From: an uncultured Actinomycetes bacterium
GTDB lineage: Bacteria; Actinomycetota; Actinomycetes; Mycobacteriales; Nakamurellaceae
Assembly: GCA_937926105.1 (NCBI GenBank)
Contig: CALANS010000209.1
Coordinates: 124,001 to 188,000 of the forward strand
DNA length: 64,000 bases
Direction: 5' to 3'
The position numbers and the translations under genes are program-made. This document shows positions 12,098-20,594 of the stretch, in pieces. A model generated the notes under the pieces. It was not told the origin of the DNA and did not search any database. It saw nothing but the letters and a program-made list of their open reading frames with translations. Numbering within the stretch: position 1 is the first letter of the stretch; each line of letters opens with the position of its first letter.

Positions 12098-12128
12098 GGC
12101 ACCGATCATCGCACCGGCGGGCGCTGCG

Positions 12129-13241
12129 CTAGCCTCGTTCGGGGTGGCTACGGAGGTATTCGCGCAGATGCGGCAGCACGAAATCGACGTAACCGTGGCG
12201 CACCGGCTGGATCAGTTCGGCCGCGATCAGGCGCAGCCGGTATTGGCTGGCGTAGTTGTCGCTCACGCCGAGACGGGCGGCGATGTCGGCCATCTTTGAC
12301 GGGCCGTCGTCGAGCGCCATGGCACGCAAGAAGTCCCGTCCGACGCCGGATGCGTCCGCCAGGGCCGGTTCGTGGACCAGGGTGCCGAGTCGGCGCCGCG
12401 CCTGGGCGACTCCGTGCCGGGCGTCGGCGAGGGAGACCTCCGCGGTCCTCGGGTTGCGTCGCCAGGCATGTGAACCGATGAGCTGTAGCAGGAACGGGTA
12501 GCCGTCGGCCGCCTCGATCATGACCTCCAATGCGGCGTCACCGATTCTGCGGCCGGCGGCTTCGATCGGAACCCGAAACCCACGCTCCACGTCGGTGCGA
12601 TCCACCGGCCCGAGGTGATGGCGGTCCGCGCGGCGCAGGAACGTCAGCACGTCGTCGCTGGCCAGGTCGCTGACACTGGAGGCCAGGCCGGCACCGACGA
12701 ATGCCACCTCGCGGTCCTCCCGGAAGCTGTGCTGGATGGCGACGGCGATCTCGCGTAGCTCGGCGATCTGCTGGCGATGGATCTCATCCACGGTGATCAG
12801 CACGCCGGTGTGGCCGTGCCGCAGCAGATCGGTGAGCAACTCCAACTGATTGCGCAGCCCGACTTCGGCGACGTGACGCTCGATTGTCTCCCACCCCACG
12901 GCGCCCACATTCAGCGGCGCGGTGATGTTGCGCAGTCGGCGGACGAGTGCGCCGGGGTCGAACTGGCGCAGCAACCTGGGCAGGTGCTGCCCCGTGATGC
13001 GCCCGACGAAACCGGGGGAGGCAGTCTCGCTGATCACCAGCCAGCCTCGTTCCCTCGCTCGTTCCTCGACGGCGTTGAGCATCACGGTCTTGCCTGATCC
13101 CCGCGCCCCGGTGTAGAGGGTGGCTCGTCCGGCGGTGCCGGGGCCTTCGTCGATGGCGTCGGCAAACTCCTCCAGCAGTTGGTCGCGGCCGACCAGCAGC
13201 GGTGGGTTCACTCCGAAGCTGGCCGCGAACGGGTTGACCAT
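12129..13241 (-). CDS. AAA-type ATPase with C-terminal winged helix
   Basis: P-loop ATPase of 370 residues of the ORC/Cdc6-like AAA_16 type. It has a leading VGRDQLLEEF box, Walker A GARGSGKT (residues 45-52), Walker B VLITVDEI and a sensor-like VGAGLASSV. The last 80 residues look like a winged helix-turn-helix (MADIAARLGVSDNYASQYRLRL ... GYVDFVLPHL). Such stand-alone ATPases are common in actinobacteria, often patchily distributed and of unknown function; DNA binding or an effector/toxin-related role is possible. It is divergent from gmd, and a 19-bp tandem repeat lies 26 bases before its ATG. Confidence 0.8.
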   Translation of the reverse strand: MVNPFAASFGVNPPLLVGRDQLLEEFADAIDEGPGTAGRATLYTGARGSGKTVMLNAVEERARERGWLVISETASPGFVGRITGQHLPRLLRQFDPGALVRRLRNITAPLNVGAVGWETIERHVAEVGLRNQLELLTDLLRHGHTGVLITVDEIHRQQIAELREIAVAIQHSFREDREVAFVGAGLASSVSDLASDDVLTFLRRADRHHLGPVDRTDVERGFRVPIEAAGRRIGDAALEVMIEAADGYPFLLQLIGSHAWRRNPRTAEVSLADARHGVAQARRRLGTLVHEPALADASGVGRDFLRAMALDDGPSKMADIAARLGVSDNYASQYRLRLIAAELIQPVRHGYVDFVLPHLREYLRSHPERG

Positions 13242-13266
13242 GGTGAGCCCCCGGGCGCTATAGATC

Positions 13267-13310
13267 GCTAGACTTGTTAGTGATCGTTAGATTTGTTAGT
13301 GGTCGTTAGA
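13267..13310. repeat. 19-bp tandem repeats between AAA ATPase gene and gmd
   Basis: Two adjacent 19-bp copies (13267-13285 and 13286-13304; consensus G(C/T)TAGA(C/T)TTGTTAGTG(A/G)TC) and the first 6 bases of a third (13305-13310). AT-rich against a GC-rich background. On the minus strand a TATAGC hexamer (13257-13262) that could be the -10 box of the ATPase gene lies just beside them, so the repeats would cover its -35 region. Their position suggests operator copies, perhaps for autoregulation. Confidence 0.65.
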
Positions 13311-13395
13311 GTACGCCATGACTCCGACAGCCGGACTGGGCAGATCTTGCCCGGTGGGTAGCATGATCGGCGATCCGACCACAGCTAGGAGCCCC

Positions 13396-14385
13396 ATGGC
13401 CCGCGCCCTCATTACCGGGATTACCGGCCAGGACGGGCTCTACCTGTCCGAGCAGCTGCTCGCCAAGGGCTACGACGTCTACGGGCTGATCCGCGGACAG
13501 AACAATCCCAAGCGGGCGCTGGTGGAGCGCCAGGTGCCGGGCGTGCGGCTATTGACCGGGGACATCACCGACCTGGCCAGCCTGATCCGGGCGTTCGGGG
13601 TGGCCCGGCCGGACGAGGTCTATAACCTGGCCGCGATCTCCTTTGTCGCCTACTCGTGGGAGAACGCCAAGCTGACCAGCGACGTCACCGCCCTGGGCGT
13701 GCTGAACATGCTGGAGGCCACCAGGCTCTACGCCGGTGACGACATCTCCCGGGTGCGCTTCTACCAGGCCTCGTCCTCGGAGATGTTCGGCAAGGTACAC
13801 GAGGTGCCGCAGCGCGAGACCACGCTGCTGTGGCCCCGATCGCCCTACGGTGTGTCCAAGGTCTATGGCCACTACATGACGATCAACTACCGCGAGTCCT
13901 ACGGCCTGCATGCCAGCTCCGGCATCCTGTTCAACCACGAATCACCGCGCCGTGGGCCGGAATTCGTCACCCGCAAGATCTCCATCGCGGTGGCTCGTAT
14001 CGCGCTCGGCCTGCAGGGCGGCGTGTCGTTGGGAAACCTGGACGCCAAGCGGGACTGGGGATTCGCCGGCGACTACACCGATGCGATGTGGCGCATGCTG
14101 CAGGCCGACCGAGCGGACGACTACGTGATCGCCACCGGGCACACCCATTCCATCCGCGACTTCCTGGACATTGCCTTCGCCCGGGTCGGAGTGGACGACT
14201 GGTCACGCCACGTGACGGTCGATCCCGCCTTCTTCCGCCCGGCGGAGGTCGACGAGCTGCGTGGCGACGCGACCAAGGCCCTCGAGAAACTCGGCTGGAC
14301 GCCGACGGTCTCGTTCGAGGAATTGGTGACGATGATGGTGGACGCCGACCTGGCCGCGCAGCGCGAGACTGTCCGGTCAGCCTGA
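13396..14385 (+). CDS. gmd: GDP-mannose 4,6-dehydratase
   Basis: Extended SDR enzyme of 329 residues predicted to convert GDP-mannose to GDP-4-keto-6-deoxymannose, the entry step to GDP-fucose, GDP-rhamnose and related sugars. Visible: TGITGQDGLYL (NADP site), SSEMFGK, YGVSK (catalytic Tyr/Lys), and the Gmd-specific block NHESPRRGPEFVTRKI followed by GNLDAKRDWGFAGDY. The ATG at 13396 has AGGAG 4 bases upstream; reading from 13318 would add 26 residues with no family match. A second Gmd-like gene and an epimerase follow in the same direction, indicating a surface-polysaccharide sugar cassette. Confidence 0.9.
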   Translation: MARALITGITGQDGLYLSEQLLAKGYDVYGLIRGQNNPKRALVERQVPGVRLLTGDITDLASLIRAFGVARPDEVYNLAAISFVAYSWENAKLTSDVTALGVLNMLEATRLYAGDDISRVRFYQASSSEMFGKVHEVPQRETTLLWPRSPYGVSKVYGHYMTINYRESYGLHASSGILFNHESPRRGPEFVTRKISIAVARIALGLQGGVSLGNLDAKRDWGFAGDYTDAMWRMLQADRADDYVIATGHTHSIRDFLDIAFARVGVDDWSRHVTVDPAFFRPAEVDELRGDATKALEKLGWTPTVSFEELVTMMVDADLAAQRETVRSA

Positions 14386-14435
14386 CGCGAGCGGCGCGGG
14401 CGAACTGCAGCGAATTTGTGACGGGAGCGACGCCA

Positions 14436-15455
14436 GTGACGCACTTCGCCCGCGCGAGCGGCACGCCAGCCCCGGCGGCGGACCGGGTGCTGGTGACGGG
14501 GGCCACCGGGCAAGACGGCAGTTACCTCGTCGATCGGCTCATCGACGAGGGCGCCGAGGTGCACGCGCTGGTGCGCCCCGGTGACGACGCGACCACCGAC
14601 CTGACCCGCCGGCATCCCGAGATCGTCCTGCACACCGGCGATCTCGCCGATCAGCACACGGCACAAACACTGGTCGCCGACAGCCAGCCGGACGAGATCT
14701 ACCACCTGGCCGGGATCTCGTCGGTGGCGCTGTCCTGGCAGCAGCCGGTGGCCACCGCCGCGGTGACCGGCCTGGCCACCGCGGCGCTGCTGCAGGCCGC
14801 GTGGCAGCACGCGGAGCGCACCGGCGGCCCGGTGGCGTTCGTGCAGGCCGCCAGCGCGGAGATCTTCGGCGCCCCCGCCGTCAGCCCGCAGGACGAGACG
14901 ACGCCGATCGCCCCGGTCAACCCGTACGGAGCGGCCAAGGCGTACGCGCACCATCTGGTGGGTGTGTACCGCGGGCGGGGTCTGCATGCGTCGTCGGCGA
15001 TCCTGTACAACCACGAGTCGCCGCGCCGGCCCGACGCCTTCGTCACCCGCAAGATCACCCGCGCCGTCGCGGCCATCGCCCTGGGCGCCACCGACGAACT
15101 GGTGCTGGGCAATCAGGAGTCGCGCCGCGACTGGGGGTGGGCACCGGACTACGTGGATGCGATGATCCGGATGGCACGCCACCGGCGCGCCGCCGACTTC
15201 GTGATCGCCACCGGCCGCGCCCACTCGGTGCGGGACTTCGTGATGGCCGCGTTCGTCGCTGCCGGCATCGCGGACTGGCAGCGCCATGTGCGCACCGACC
15301 CGGCGCTGTACCGGCCGGTGGACGCCACGGAATTGGTGGGCGACGCGACCAGGGCACGACGCGAGTTGGGCTGGCGGCCCACCGTCGATTTCGCCGAGCT
15401 GGTCGCCCGGATGGTCCGCGCCGACCTAGACGCACTGGGGACTAGCGTCGGATGA
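14436..15455 (+). CDS. GDP-mannose 4,6-dehydratase-like protein
   Basis: Second member of the Gmd branch of extended SDRs (339 residues), clearly paralogous to the gene before it: TGATGQDGSYL, AASAEIFGAP, YGAAK, NHESPRRPDAFVTRKI and GNQESRRDWGWAPDY align block by block. It is more diverged (Ala/Gln-rich insertions), so it may act on another nucleotide sugar or form a hetero-oligomer. The GTG at 14436 is chosen for the GGGAGC sequence 8-9 bases upstream. The gap to gmd is 50 bases and to the next epimerase gene 28 bases. True Gmd activity is plausible but not certain. Confidence 0.8.
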   Translation: MTHFARASGTPAPAADRVLVTGATGQDGSYLVDRLIDEGAEVHALVRPGDDATTDLTRRHPEIVLHTGDLADQHTAQTLVADSQPDEIYHLAGISSVALSWQQPVATAAVTGLATAALLQAAWQHAERTGGPVAFVQAASAEIFGAPAVSPQDETTPIAPVNPYGAAKAYAHHLVGVYRGRGLHASSAILYNHESPRRPDAFVTRKITRAVAAIALGATDELVLGNQESRRDWGWAPDYVDAMIRMARHRRAADFVIATGRAHSVRDFVMAAFVAAGIADWQRHVRTDPALYRPVDATELVGDATRARRELGWRPTVDFAELVARMVRADLDALGTSVG

Positions 15456-15483
15456 ACGGTATCGAGGATGGGAGCGCCCAGGA

Positions 15484-16431
15484 GTGAACGGAACCGACCA
15501 GCGGGTGCTGGTGACCGGCGGAGCGGGCTTCGTGGGTGCAAATCTGGTGCCGCACCTGGTGAATGCCGGCCACCGGGTCCGCGTGCTGGACAACCTGTCG
15601 ACCGGCAGCGCCGACCACCTGGCCGGGGTGGACGTCGAGGTGGTGGTCGGTGATATCCGCGACGACGCCACGGTGGACGCGGCGCTGGACGGCGTCGACG
15701 CGGTGGTGCACCTGGCGGCCGCCGGGTCGGTGGTGGACTCCGTCGCCGACCCGCGGGCCAACTTCGAGTCCAACGTGCTGGGTACCTTCCGGGTGCTGGA
15801 CGCCGCCCGCCGGGCCGGGGTGGGCCGGGCCGTGCTGGCCTCCACCGGCGGCGCGCTGATCGGGGAAGCCACCCCACCGGTGGACGAGATGTCGCTGCCC
15901 AAGCCGATTTCCCCGTACGGGGCCAGCAAACTCGCGGGCGAGGGATACGCGCACGCGTTCGCGGCGGCGTACGGCATCCGCACCGTGTGCCTGCGGTTCG
16001 CCAACGTGTACGGCCCGCACAGCGAGCGCAAGAAGGGGGCGGTGACCACATTCTTCCGTGCTTTGCACACCGGTGCGCCGATCACCATCTACGGTGACGG
16101 CACCGCCTCCCGGGACTACATCCACGCCGACGACATCTGCGCCGGGTTGCGGGCCGGCCTGGAGCGCGATGTGCCCGGTGGCACAGTGCTGCACCTGGCG
16201 TCCGGGGTGGAGACCAGCGCCGCCGAGCTGGCCCGGCTGTGCTGCGCCGCGGCCGGCCGACCGGGCCATCCGATCGTGTTCGCCGAGGCCCGGCCGGGCG
16301 AGGTCGGCCGGAACTTTGCGAGCTACGCCCGGGCGACCGAGATGCTCGGCTACGCACCGAGTGTCGACGTCGCCGAGGGCCTGCAGCGCACCTGGGACTG
16401 GTTCAACCGGCACGTCTTTGCCGCCGGCTGA
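15484..16431 (+). CDS. NAD-dependent nucleotide-sugar epimerase/dehydratase
   Basis: Extended SDR of 315 residues similar to GalE/WbpP-type UDP-sugar 4-epimerases: TGGAGFVGANL for NAD binding, VVHLAAAGSV, STGGALIGE, SPYGASK with catalytic Tyr and Lys, RFANVYGP, and YGDGTASRDYIHADDI, the usual sugar-binding block. The GTG start follows CCCAGGAG. It forms the third gene of the gmd cassette. Final epimerisation or reduction of a 4-keto intermediate, or UDP-glucose/galactose epimerisation, are the likely roles. Confidence 0.85.
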   Translation: MNGTDQRVLVTGGAGFVGANLVPHLVNAGHRVRVLDNLSTGSADHLAGVDVEVVVGDIRDDATVDAALDGVDAVVHLAAAGSVVDSVADPRANFESNVLGTFRVLDAARRAGVGRAVLASTGGALIGEATPPVDEMSLPKPISPYGASKLAGEGYAHAFAAAYGIRTVCLRFANVYGPHSERKKGAVTTFFRALHTGAPITIYGDGTASRDYIHADDICAGLRAGLERDVPGGTVLHLASGVETSAAELARLCCAAAGRPGHPIVFAEARPGEVGRNFASYARATEMLGYAPSVDVAEGLQRTWDWFNRHVFAAG

Positions 16432-16436
16432 CCCGA

Positions 16437-17699
16437 TCAGCTCGGACCGGGGATGGTCCAGCTCATCAGCGGCTCGCCGTCCTTGCCGATCAGTGACACG
16501 GTGCCGCCCAGCCCCGGAGCGTCGAAGATCGCATACCCGGTGACGGGTTTGCCGCCGGTCAGATTGACGGTGCCGGCCGGGTGGTTGTTGTAGGTACCGG
16601 ATGCTCCCCGGAAGGTGCCGTCGCCCAGCCGCGCCGACCAGTTGTGATACAGCACGAACGCGACGTTCGGATCGATGTCCGCGTGTGGGCGGACGGTGAA
16701 GGTGATCGCCAGGAAGTACCCGTTGCGCATCGAGGACTCCAGGGTGGGATCGCCGTTGGCGAACCACTCCACAGTGCTGACGGTGGCATCGAACGGCACC
16801 TCGCCGGGGACGTCCTTGCCCCGGATCGTGGTGTCGAGTGGGACGGGCTTCGGTGTGCGATAGGCCTTCGGGGCGGCCAGCGCCCAACGGGCCGAATCCC
16901 GAAGTGTCAGTGTGGCGGCCTCCGCCTTGGCGTCGAAGACCAGATTGCCGGCGACGGTGTCGCCGGGATCGAGGCGGATCGTGCTGACGGCGTCGCTTTG
17001 ATAACCACCGCCGATCAGCTCCGCCTCAATACGCGCCGACGGGTTCACCAGAGACCAGTCGCCCCAGGAGATCTGGCTCACGTGATCGCCACGGTCGGTG
17101 CGGTGCACGGTGATCGGAACGATCAAATAGCCCTTCTCGGCGTCACCTGCATGACCCCACCGGGCGGCCGCCTGCCAGATCGCACGGCCGACGGTAACCC
17201 GGAAGGTGTTGTCGCCGAAGGCGACCTCGGTGGCCTTCCCCTGCCGACCGGTCGGGACGCGGGTTTGCTGGACGACGCCGGCGGCGCTGCGGGTGGTGGC
17301 AGCCGCCTCGGAGTCGGCAGATTCCGGCGTGCTGGTCGGCGATGAGACTGTCGGTGACTCGATCCGCGTCGTGGCCATGCCGGTCGCCGGGGCGGCGACG
17401 CCGGGGTCTGGGTCGCTCGTGGGTCCCCGGGCCACCAGCGCCGCGGCTCCGGCCCCGAGTAGTACCAGGACCACGATCAGCCAGAGCAGCACCGGCCGAC
17501 GCGCGGACCCGGACCCGGAGGCACCGGCCGAGACCCCCAGCGGTGCCGACCCGCTCGGGTCGACGACCGGCCGATGACCCAGGCCGGTCGCGTGATCGCC
17601 TACCTGCTTCGCCGGGTTGGCGGGCGTGCCGGTTCGCGGTGTCTGCTGCGGGTCGCCCCAGTAGAGGTCTGCGTCGCGGTTGCGCCGGAACAATCCCAT
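16437..17699 (-). CDS. Membrane-anchored protein with two DUF4352-like domains
   Basis: Type II membrane protein of 420 residues. A cytoplasmic N-terminus (MGLFRRNRDADLYWGDP), one transmembrane helix at about residues 71-93 (LLWLIVVLVLLGAGAAALVA), a Ser/Thr/Pro linker, then two extracytoplasmic beta-rich domains. Both halves share the pattern of a hydrophobic strand, a statement of the type YLIVPITV or YFLAITFTV, and a later GxxxxGxxxFD turn (VAGNLVFDAKA, VTGYAIFDAPG), which fits DUF4352 (telokin-like) domains. No enzymatic residues. It converges on the epimerase gene with a 5-bp gap. Possible role: envelope sensing or binding; unproven. Confidence 0.65.
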   Translation of the reverse strand: MGLFRRNRDADLYWGDPQQTPRTGTPANPAKQVGDHATGLGHRPVVDPSGSAPLGVSAGASGSGSARRPVLLWLIVVLVLLGAGAAALVARGPTSDPDPGVAAPATGMATTRIESPTVSSPTSTPESADSEAAATTRSAAGVVQQTRVPTGRQGKATEVAFGDNTFRVTVGRAIWQAAARWGHAGDAEKGYLIVPITVHRTDRGDHVSQISWGDWSLVNPSARIEAELIGGGYQSDAVSTIRLDPGDTVAGNLVFDAKAEAATLTLRDSARWALAAPKAYRTPKPVPLDTTIRGKDVPGEVPFDATVSTVEWFANGDPTLESSMRNGYFLAITFTVRPHADIDPNVAFVLYHNWSARLGDGTFRGASGTYNNHPAGTVNLTGGKPVTGYAIFDAPGLGGTVSLIGKDGEPLMSWTIPGPS

Positions 17700-17915
17700 G
17701 CCGGGATCCTGCCATGCGGCACCGCGGGGACCGGTGCGGCCACTGCGTAGACTGACCCGTCGGCGCCGCGGTGGGCGGCTGCACAGGGCGAGGGGGCGAG
17801 GTCGACGAACGGTCCGCTGCGGAGCCTGCGCTCCCTGCTGTCGGAGCGCGGCGGGCACGGGACGTCGCCGGTCCAGGCCACCCGCACACTGGCCGAGGCG
17901 GACGACACGCCGCGG

Positions 17916-18686
17916 GTGGTGGACCAGGCGGTGGCTGACTTTCATGCCCGCCACCCCGACCTGACGATGCCGCCGCTGGTGGTGGTGATCGCCGCGTTCT
18001 GCGAGCAGGACAGCGTCGGTGACGTCATCAACGAGGTACCCGACGAGATCGCGGGACTGCCGTGCCGGGTGCTGGTGGTCGATGACGGCAGCCCGGACCG
18101 CACCCTCGCGGTCGCCGAGCAGCACGGGGCACTGGTGTGCCGGCTGGGCCGCAACAGCGGGCAGGGCACCGCGATGCGCGCCGGGTATCGGTTGGTCGCC
18201 GAGGGCGGCGGCCGCTATATCGCCACCATGGACGCCGACGGCCAGTGGGATCCGGCGGACCTGCCGGCCATGGTCGAACTGCTGGAATCCGGCCGGGCGG
18301 ACCTGGTGCTCGGCTCCCGGCGGCTCGGGCGGACCGAGAACACCAACACCGTCCGCAATCTCGGGGTGCGGGTGTTCTCGGTGCTGATCACCGCCATCAC
18401 CCGCACCAAGATCACCGACTCTTCGAGCGGGCTGCGCGCCATGCGGGTCGAGGTGGCGACCACGGTGCGGCAGACTCAGCCCCAGTACCAGTCGTCCGAA
18501 CTGCTGATTGGGGCGATCTTCCAGCGGTTCCGGGTCGCCGAAGTGCCCACCGTGATGCGCCGACGTACCGCGGGGGAGAGCCGCAAGGGCCGCAGCTTCG
18601 GCTATGGGGCCAAGTACGCGCTGGTGATCGCCAAGACCTCGCTGCGGGAGTGGCGCGGCCGGCCGCGGCGTCGGCGCCCCCGGTAG
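17916..18686 (+). CDS. Family 2 glycosyltransferase
   Basis: GT-A fold glycosyltransferase of 256 residues resembling dolichyl-phosphate-mannose synthase-type enzymes: PPLVVVIAAFCEQDSV, VVDDGSPDRT, RNSGQGTAMRAG, MDADGQWDPADLPAM (metal-binding DAD) and GSRRLGRTEN. No membrane helices follow, so it is probably peripheral, with the basic tail (WRGRPRRRRPR) binding the membrane. The start is uncertain: the reading frame stays open back to 17751 and looks coding (TNGPLRSLRSLLSERGG), but holds no ATG/GTG/TTG before 17916. It may act with the nucleotide-sugar genes upstream. Confidence 0.85.
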   Translation: MVDQAVADFHARHPDLTMPPLVVVIAAFCEQDSVGDVINEVPDEIAGLPCRVLVVDDGSPDRTLAVAEQHGALVCRLGRNSGQGTAMRAGYRLVAEGGGRYIATMDADGQWDPADLPAMVELLESGRADLVLGSRRLGRTENTNTVRNLGVRVFSVLITAITRTKITDSSSGLRAMRVEVATTVRQTQPQYQSSELLIGAIFQRFRVAEVPTVMRRRTAGESRKGRSFGYGAKYALVIAKTSLREWRGRPRRRRPR

Positions 18687-18695
18687 CGGCGACTC

Positions 18696-18740
18696 CGCGC
18701 TGTTGTTCTGCTTCGCCGAGTGGAGCAGAACGACAGCGCG
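18696..18740. terminator. Bidirectional hairpin between convergent genes
   Basis: A 17-bp stem (18696-18712 with 18724-18740, a single G-T wobble) and an 11-base loop, placed between the ends of the converging glycosyltransferase and ABC ATPase genes. Likely terminates transcription from both sides. Confidence 0.7.
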
Positions 18741-18769
18741 CGGCGAGTCGATCCCGTTCGGTTGTCCCG

Positions 18770-19633
18770 TCAGCCGACGACGGCGTGTCGCCCGTGGCTG
18801 GCCAGCGCGGCATCGGTGCCATCGTCCGGGGTCAGATGCCCGTCGTGCATGGCCAACAGCCTGGTTGCCCGCTGCATCAACGGCGGGAAGTGCGTGGTGA
18901 CGATCGCCGCGATCCGCTGGGAGTCCACCAGCTCGCCGATCAGGTCCAGCACCCGGGCGGCCGTTTCGGAATCCAGTTGCCCGGTGGGTTCGTCGGCCAG
19001 CAGGATCTCCGGTCGCGGCGCCAGTGCCCGGGCCAGCGCCACCCGCTGCTGCTGCCCGCCGGACAGCTCGTAGGGCCGCTGTCGCTCGTGCCCGGCCAGG
19101 CCCACCATCTCCAGCACTTCGGCCACTCGGGCGTCCCGCTCCTCGGCCGGGGTGCGCAGCGCCCGCAGCGGCACCTCCACGTTCTCGGCGGCCGACAGCA
19201 TCGGCAGCAGCCCGAAGGACTGGAACACGTAGCCCAGGGTGCCGCGCCGCAGCTCGGAGACCTGCTCGTCGGACAGCTCGGCCAGGTTCCGGCCGTGCAC
19301 CCGCACCTCGCCGGCGGTGGGCCGGTCCAGCCCACCGAGCAGCCCGAGCAGTGTCGTCTTGCCCGAACCCGACCGGCCGCGAATCACCACCAGCTCCCCG
19401 GCATAGGCGTGCAGGTCCACGCCGTCACAGGCGCGCACCTCACCGGCGGCGGTGCGGAACACCCGGGTCAGCCCACGCGCCGACACCACCGGCTCGGCGG
19501 CGCCATCGGCGTCCCGGACGGGCCGCGCGCCCGCTACCCCGCCACTCACGGTGCCGATTGTTCGTTCCGGTTCCGCTCCTCGGCGCCCTGCCAGTTCGTG
19601 GCGACGAGCGTCGCCCGCTACCCCGTCACTCAC
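18770..19633 (-). CDS. ABC transporter ATP-binding protein, MacB/LolD type
   Basis: Nucleotide-binding subunit (287 residues) of a MacB/FtsX-type ABC system. Walker A is GRSGSGKT, the Q-loop lies in YVFQSFGLLP, the signature is LSGGQQQR, Walker B/D-loop LLADEPTGQLD, and the switch His is in VTTHFP. Last gene of a four-gene operon with another ATPase and two large permeases. The GTG at 19633 overlaps the preceding stop by 4 bp (GTGA). The first 55 residues are an unusual low-homology extension containing a near-duplicate of the start region, so a GTG at 19549 is an alternative. Confidence 0.9.
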   Translation of the reverse strand: MSDGVAGDARRHELAGRRGAEPERTIGTVSGGVAGARPVRDADGAAEPVVSARGLTRVFRTAAGEVRACDGVDLHAYAGELVVIRGRSGSGKTTLLGLLGGLDRPTAGEVRVHGRNLAELSDEQVSELRRGTLGYVFQSFGLLPMLSAAENVEVPLRALRTPAEERDARVAEVLEMVGLAGHERQRPYELSGGQQQRVALARALAPRPEILLADEPTGQLDSETAARVLDLIGELVDSQRIAAIVTTHFPPLMQRATRLLAMHDGHLTPDDGTDAALASHGRHAVVG

Positions 19634-19637
19634 GATG
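19529..19637. repeat. 25-bp direct repeat bearing two in-frame GTG starts
   Basis: Copies at 19529-19553 and 19613-19637 match at 23 of 25 positions and lie 84 bp apart, a multiple of three. Each copy carries a minus-strand GTG that could start the MacB-like ATPase, one at 19633 and one at 19549. This looks like a local duplication of the translation start region. Confidence 0.55.
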
Positions 19638-20589
19638 ACTCCTCCCATCCGGCGCCCTGTGACCGGATCGTCAGCTGCTCGCTTTCTTCGGTCAGCCGCA
19701 CCCGATCCACCAGGTTCAGGTTCATCGCCGCCTCTGGCGGGATCTGCATGCGGCCCAGCCGGTCGACGACCGCGAACTCCTCGACGAGCTGTTCTGCCTC
19801 GCCATCCTCTCCGACCCGGGTGCGGCGCATGGTCTCGGTGGAGATCCGCCCATCCCGGATATGGATAGTGCGCCGCACGTGCCCGGCCACCGCCGGATCG
19901 TGGGTCACGATGAGCGTCGTCACCGCTAGTTCCTCGTTGACCGCCCGCAGCGCCGCCAGCACCTGCGCGGTGGACGCCTCATCCAGCTCGCCGGTCGGCT
20001 CGTCCGCCAGCAACACCTCCGGAGAGTTGGCCAGCGCCACCGCGATCGCCACCCGCTGCTGCTCCCCGCCGGACAGTTCCGGAGGCCGCCGGTCCGCGCA
20101 GTAGCCGATGCCCAGCACATCCAACAGCGACGAGATCCGGGCCCGCCGGCCGCTACTACCGGTGCGGGCCCGGCCGGCCAGGGACAGCACCATCGCGATG
20201 TTCTCCGCCGCCGTCAGATAGGGCAGCAGGTTGCGGGAGGCCTGCTGCCAGACGAACCCGACCACATCCCGCTGGTAGCGCACCCGCTCGGCGCGATCCA
20301 TCCGCAGCAGATCGTGCCCGCCCACCACCGCGGTGCCCGCCGTTGCCCGGTCCAGCCCGGCCAGGATGGTCAGCAGTGTCGACTTGCCCGAGCCGGACGC
20401 CCCGATCACCGCGATCAACTCGCCGGATTGCACCCGCAGGTTCACCCCCTGCAGCGCCTGTACCTCGATGCCCTCGGCGGTGTAGATGCGCACCAGGTCT
20501 CGGCACAGGATTGCCGGCACCGCCGGGGGAACGGGGTCGGTTGCGACTGCCGCGCCGGCTGCGAACAGATCCCGATCCGGTGTGCCCAT
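19630..20589 (-). CDS. ABC transporter ATP-binding protein, MacB type
   Basis: ATPase subunit of 319 residues of the same exporter operon. It has GASGSGKST, a Q-loop in FVWQQASRNLLPYL, signature LSGGEQQR, LLADEPTGELD and VTHDP. After the ATPase core it carries a C-terminal tail of about 80 residues (EFAVVDRLGRMQIPPEAAMNLNLVDRVRL) that reads like an AbrB/SpoVT-style swapped-hairpin segment, unusual for MacB-type ATPases. The ATG at 20589 follows the permease stop by 5 bases. Its stop overlaps the next ATPase gene, so both ATPases are made together, perhaps as a heterodimer. Confidence 0.92.
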   Translation of the reverse strand: MGTPDRDLFAAGAAVATDPVPPAVPAILCRDLVRIYTAEGIEVQALQGVNLRVQSGELIAVIGASGSGKSTLLTILAGLDRATAGTAVVGGHDLLRMDRAERVRYQRDVVGFVWQQASRNLLPYLTAAENIAMVLSLAGRARTGSSGRRARISSLLDVLGIGYCADRRPPELSGGEQQRVAIAVALANSPEVLLADEPTGELDEASTAQVLAALRAVNEELAVTTLIVTHDPAVAGHVRRTIHIRDGRISTETMRRTRVGEDGEAEQLVEEFAVVDRLGRMQIPPEAAMNLNLVDRVRLTEESEQLTIRSQGAGWEESS

Positions 20590-20594
20590 CGGCC

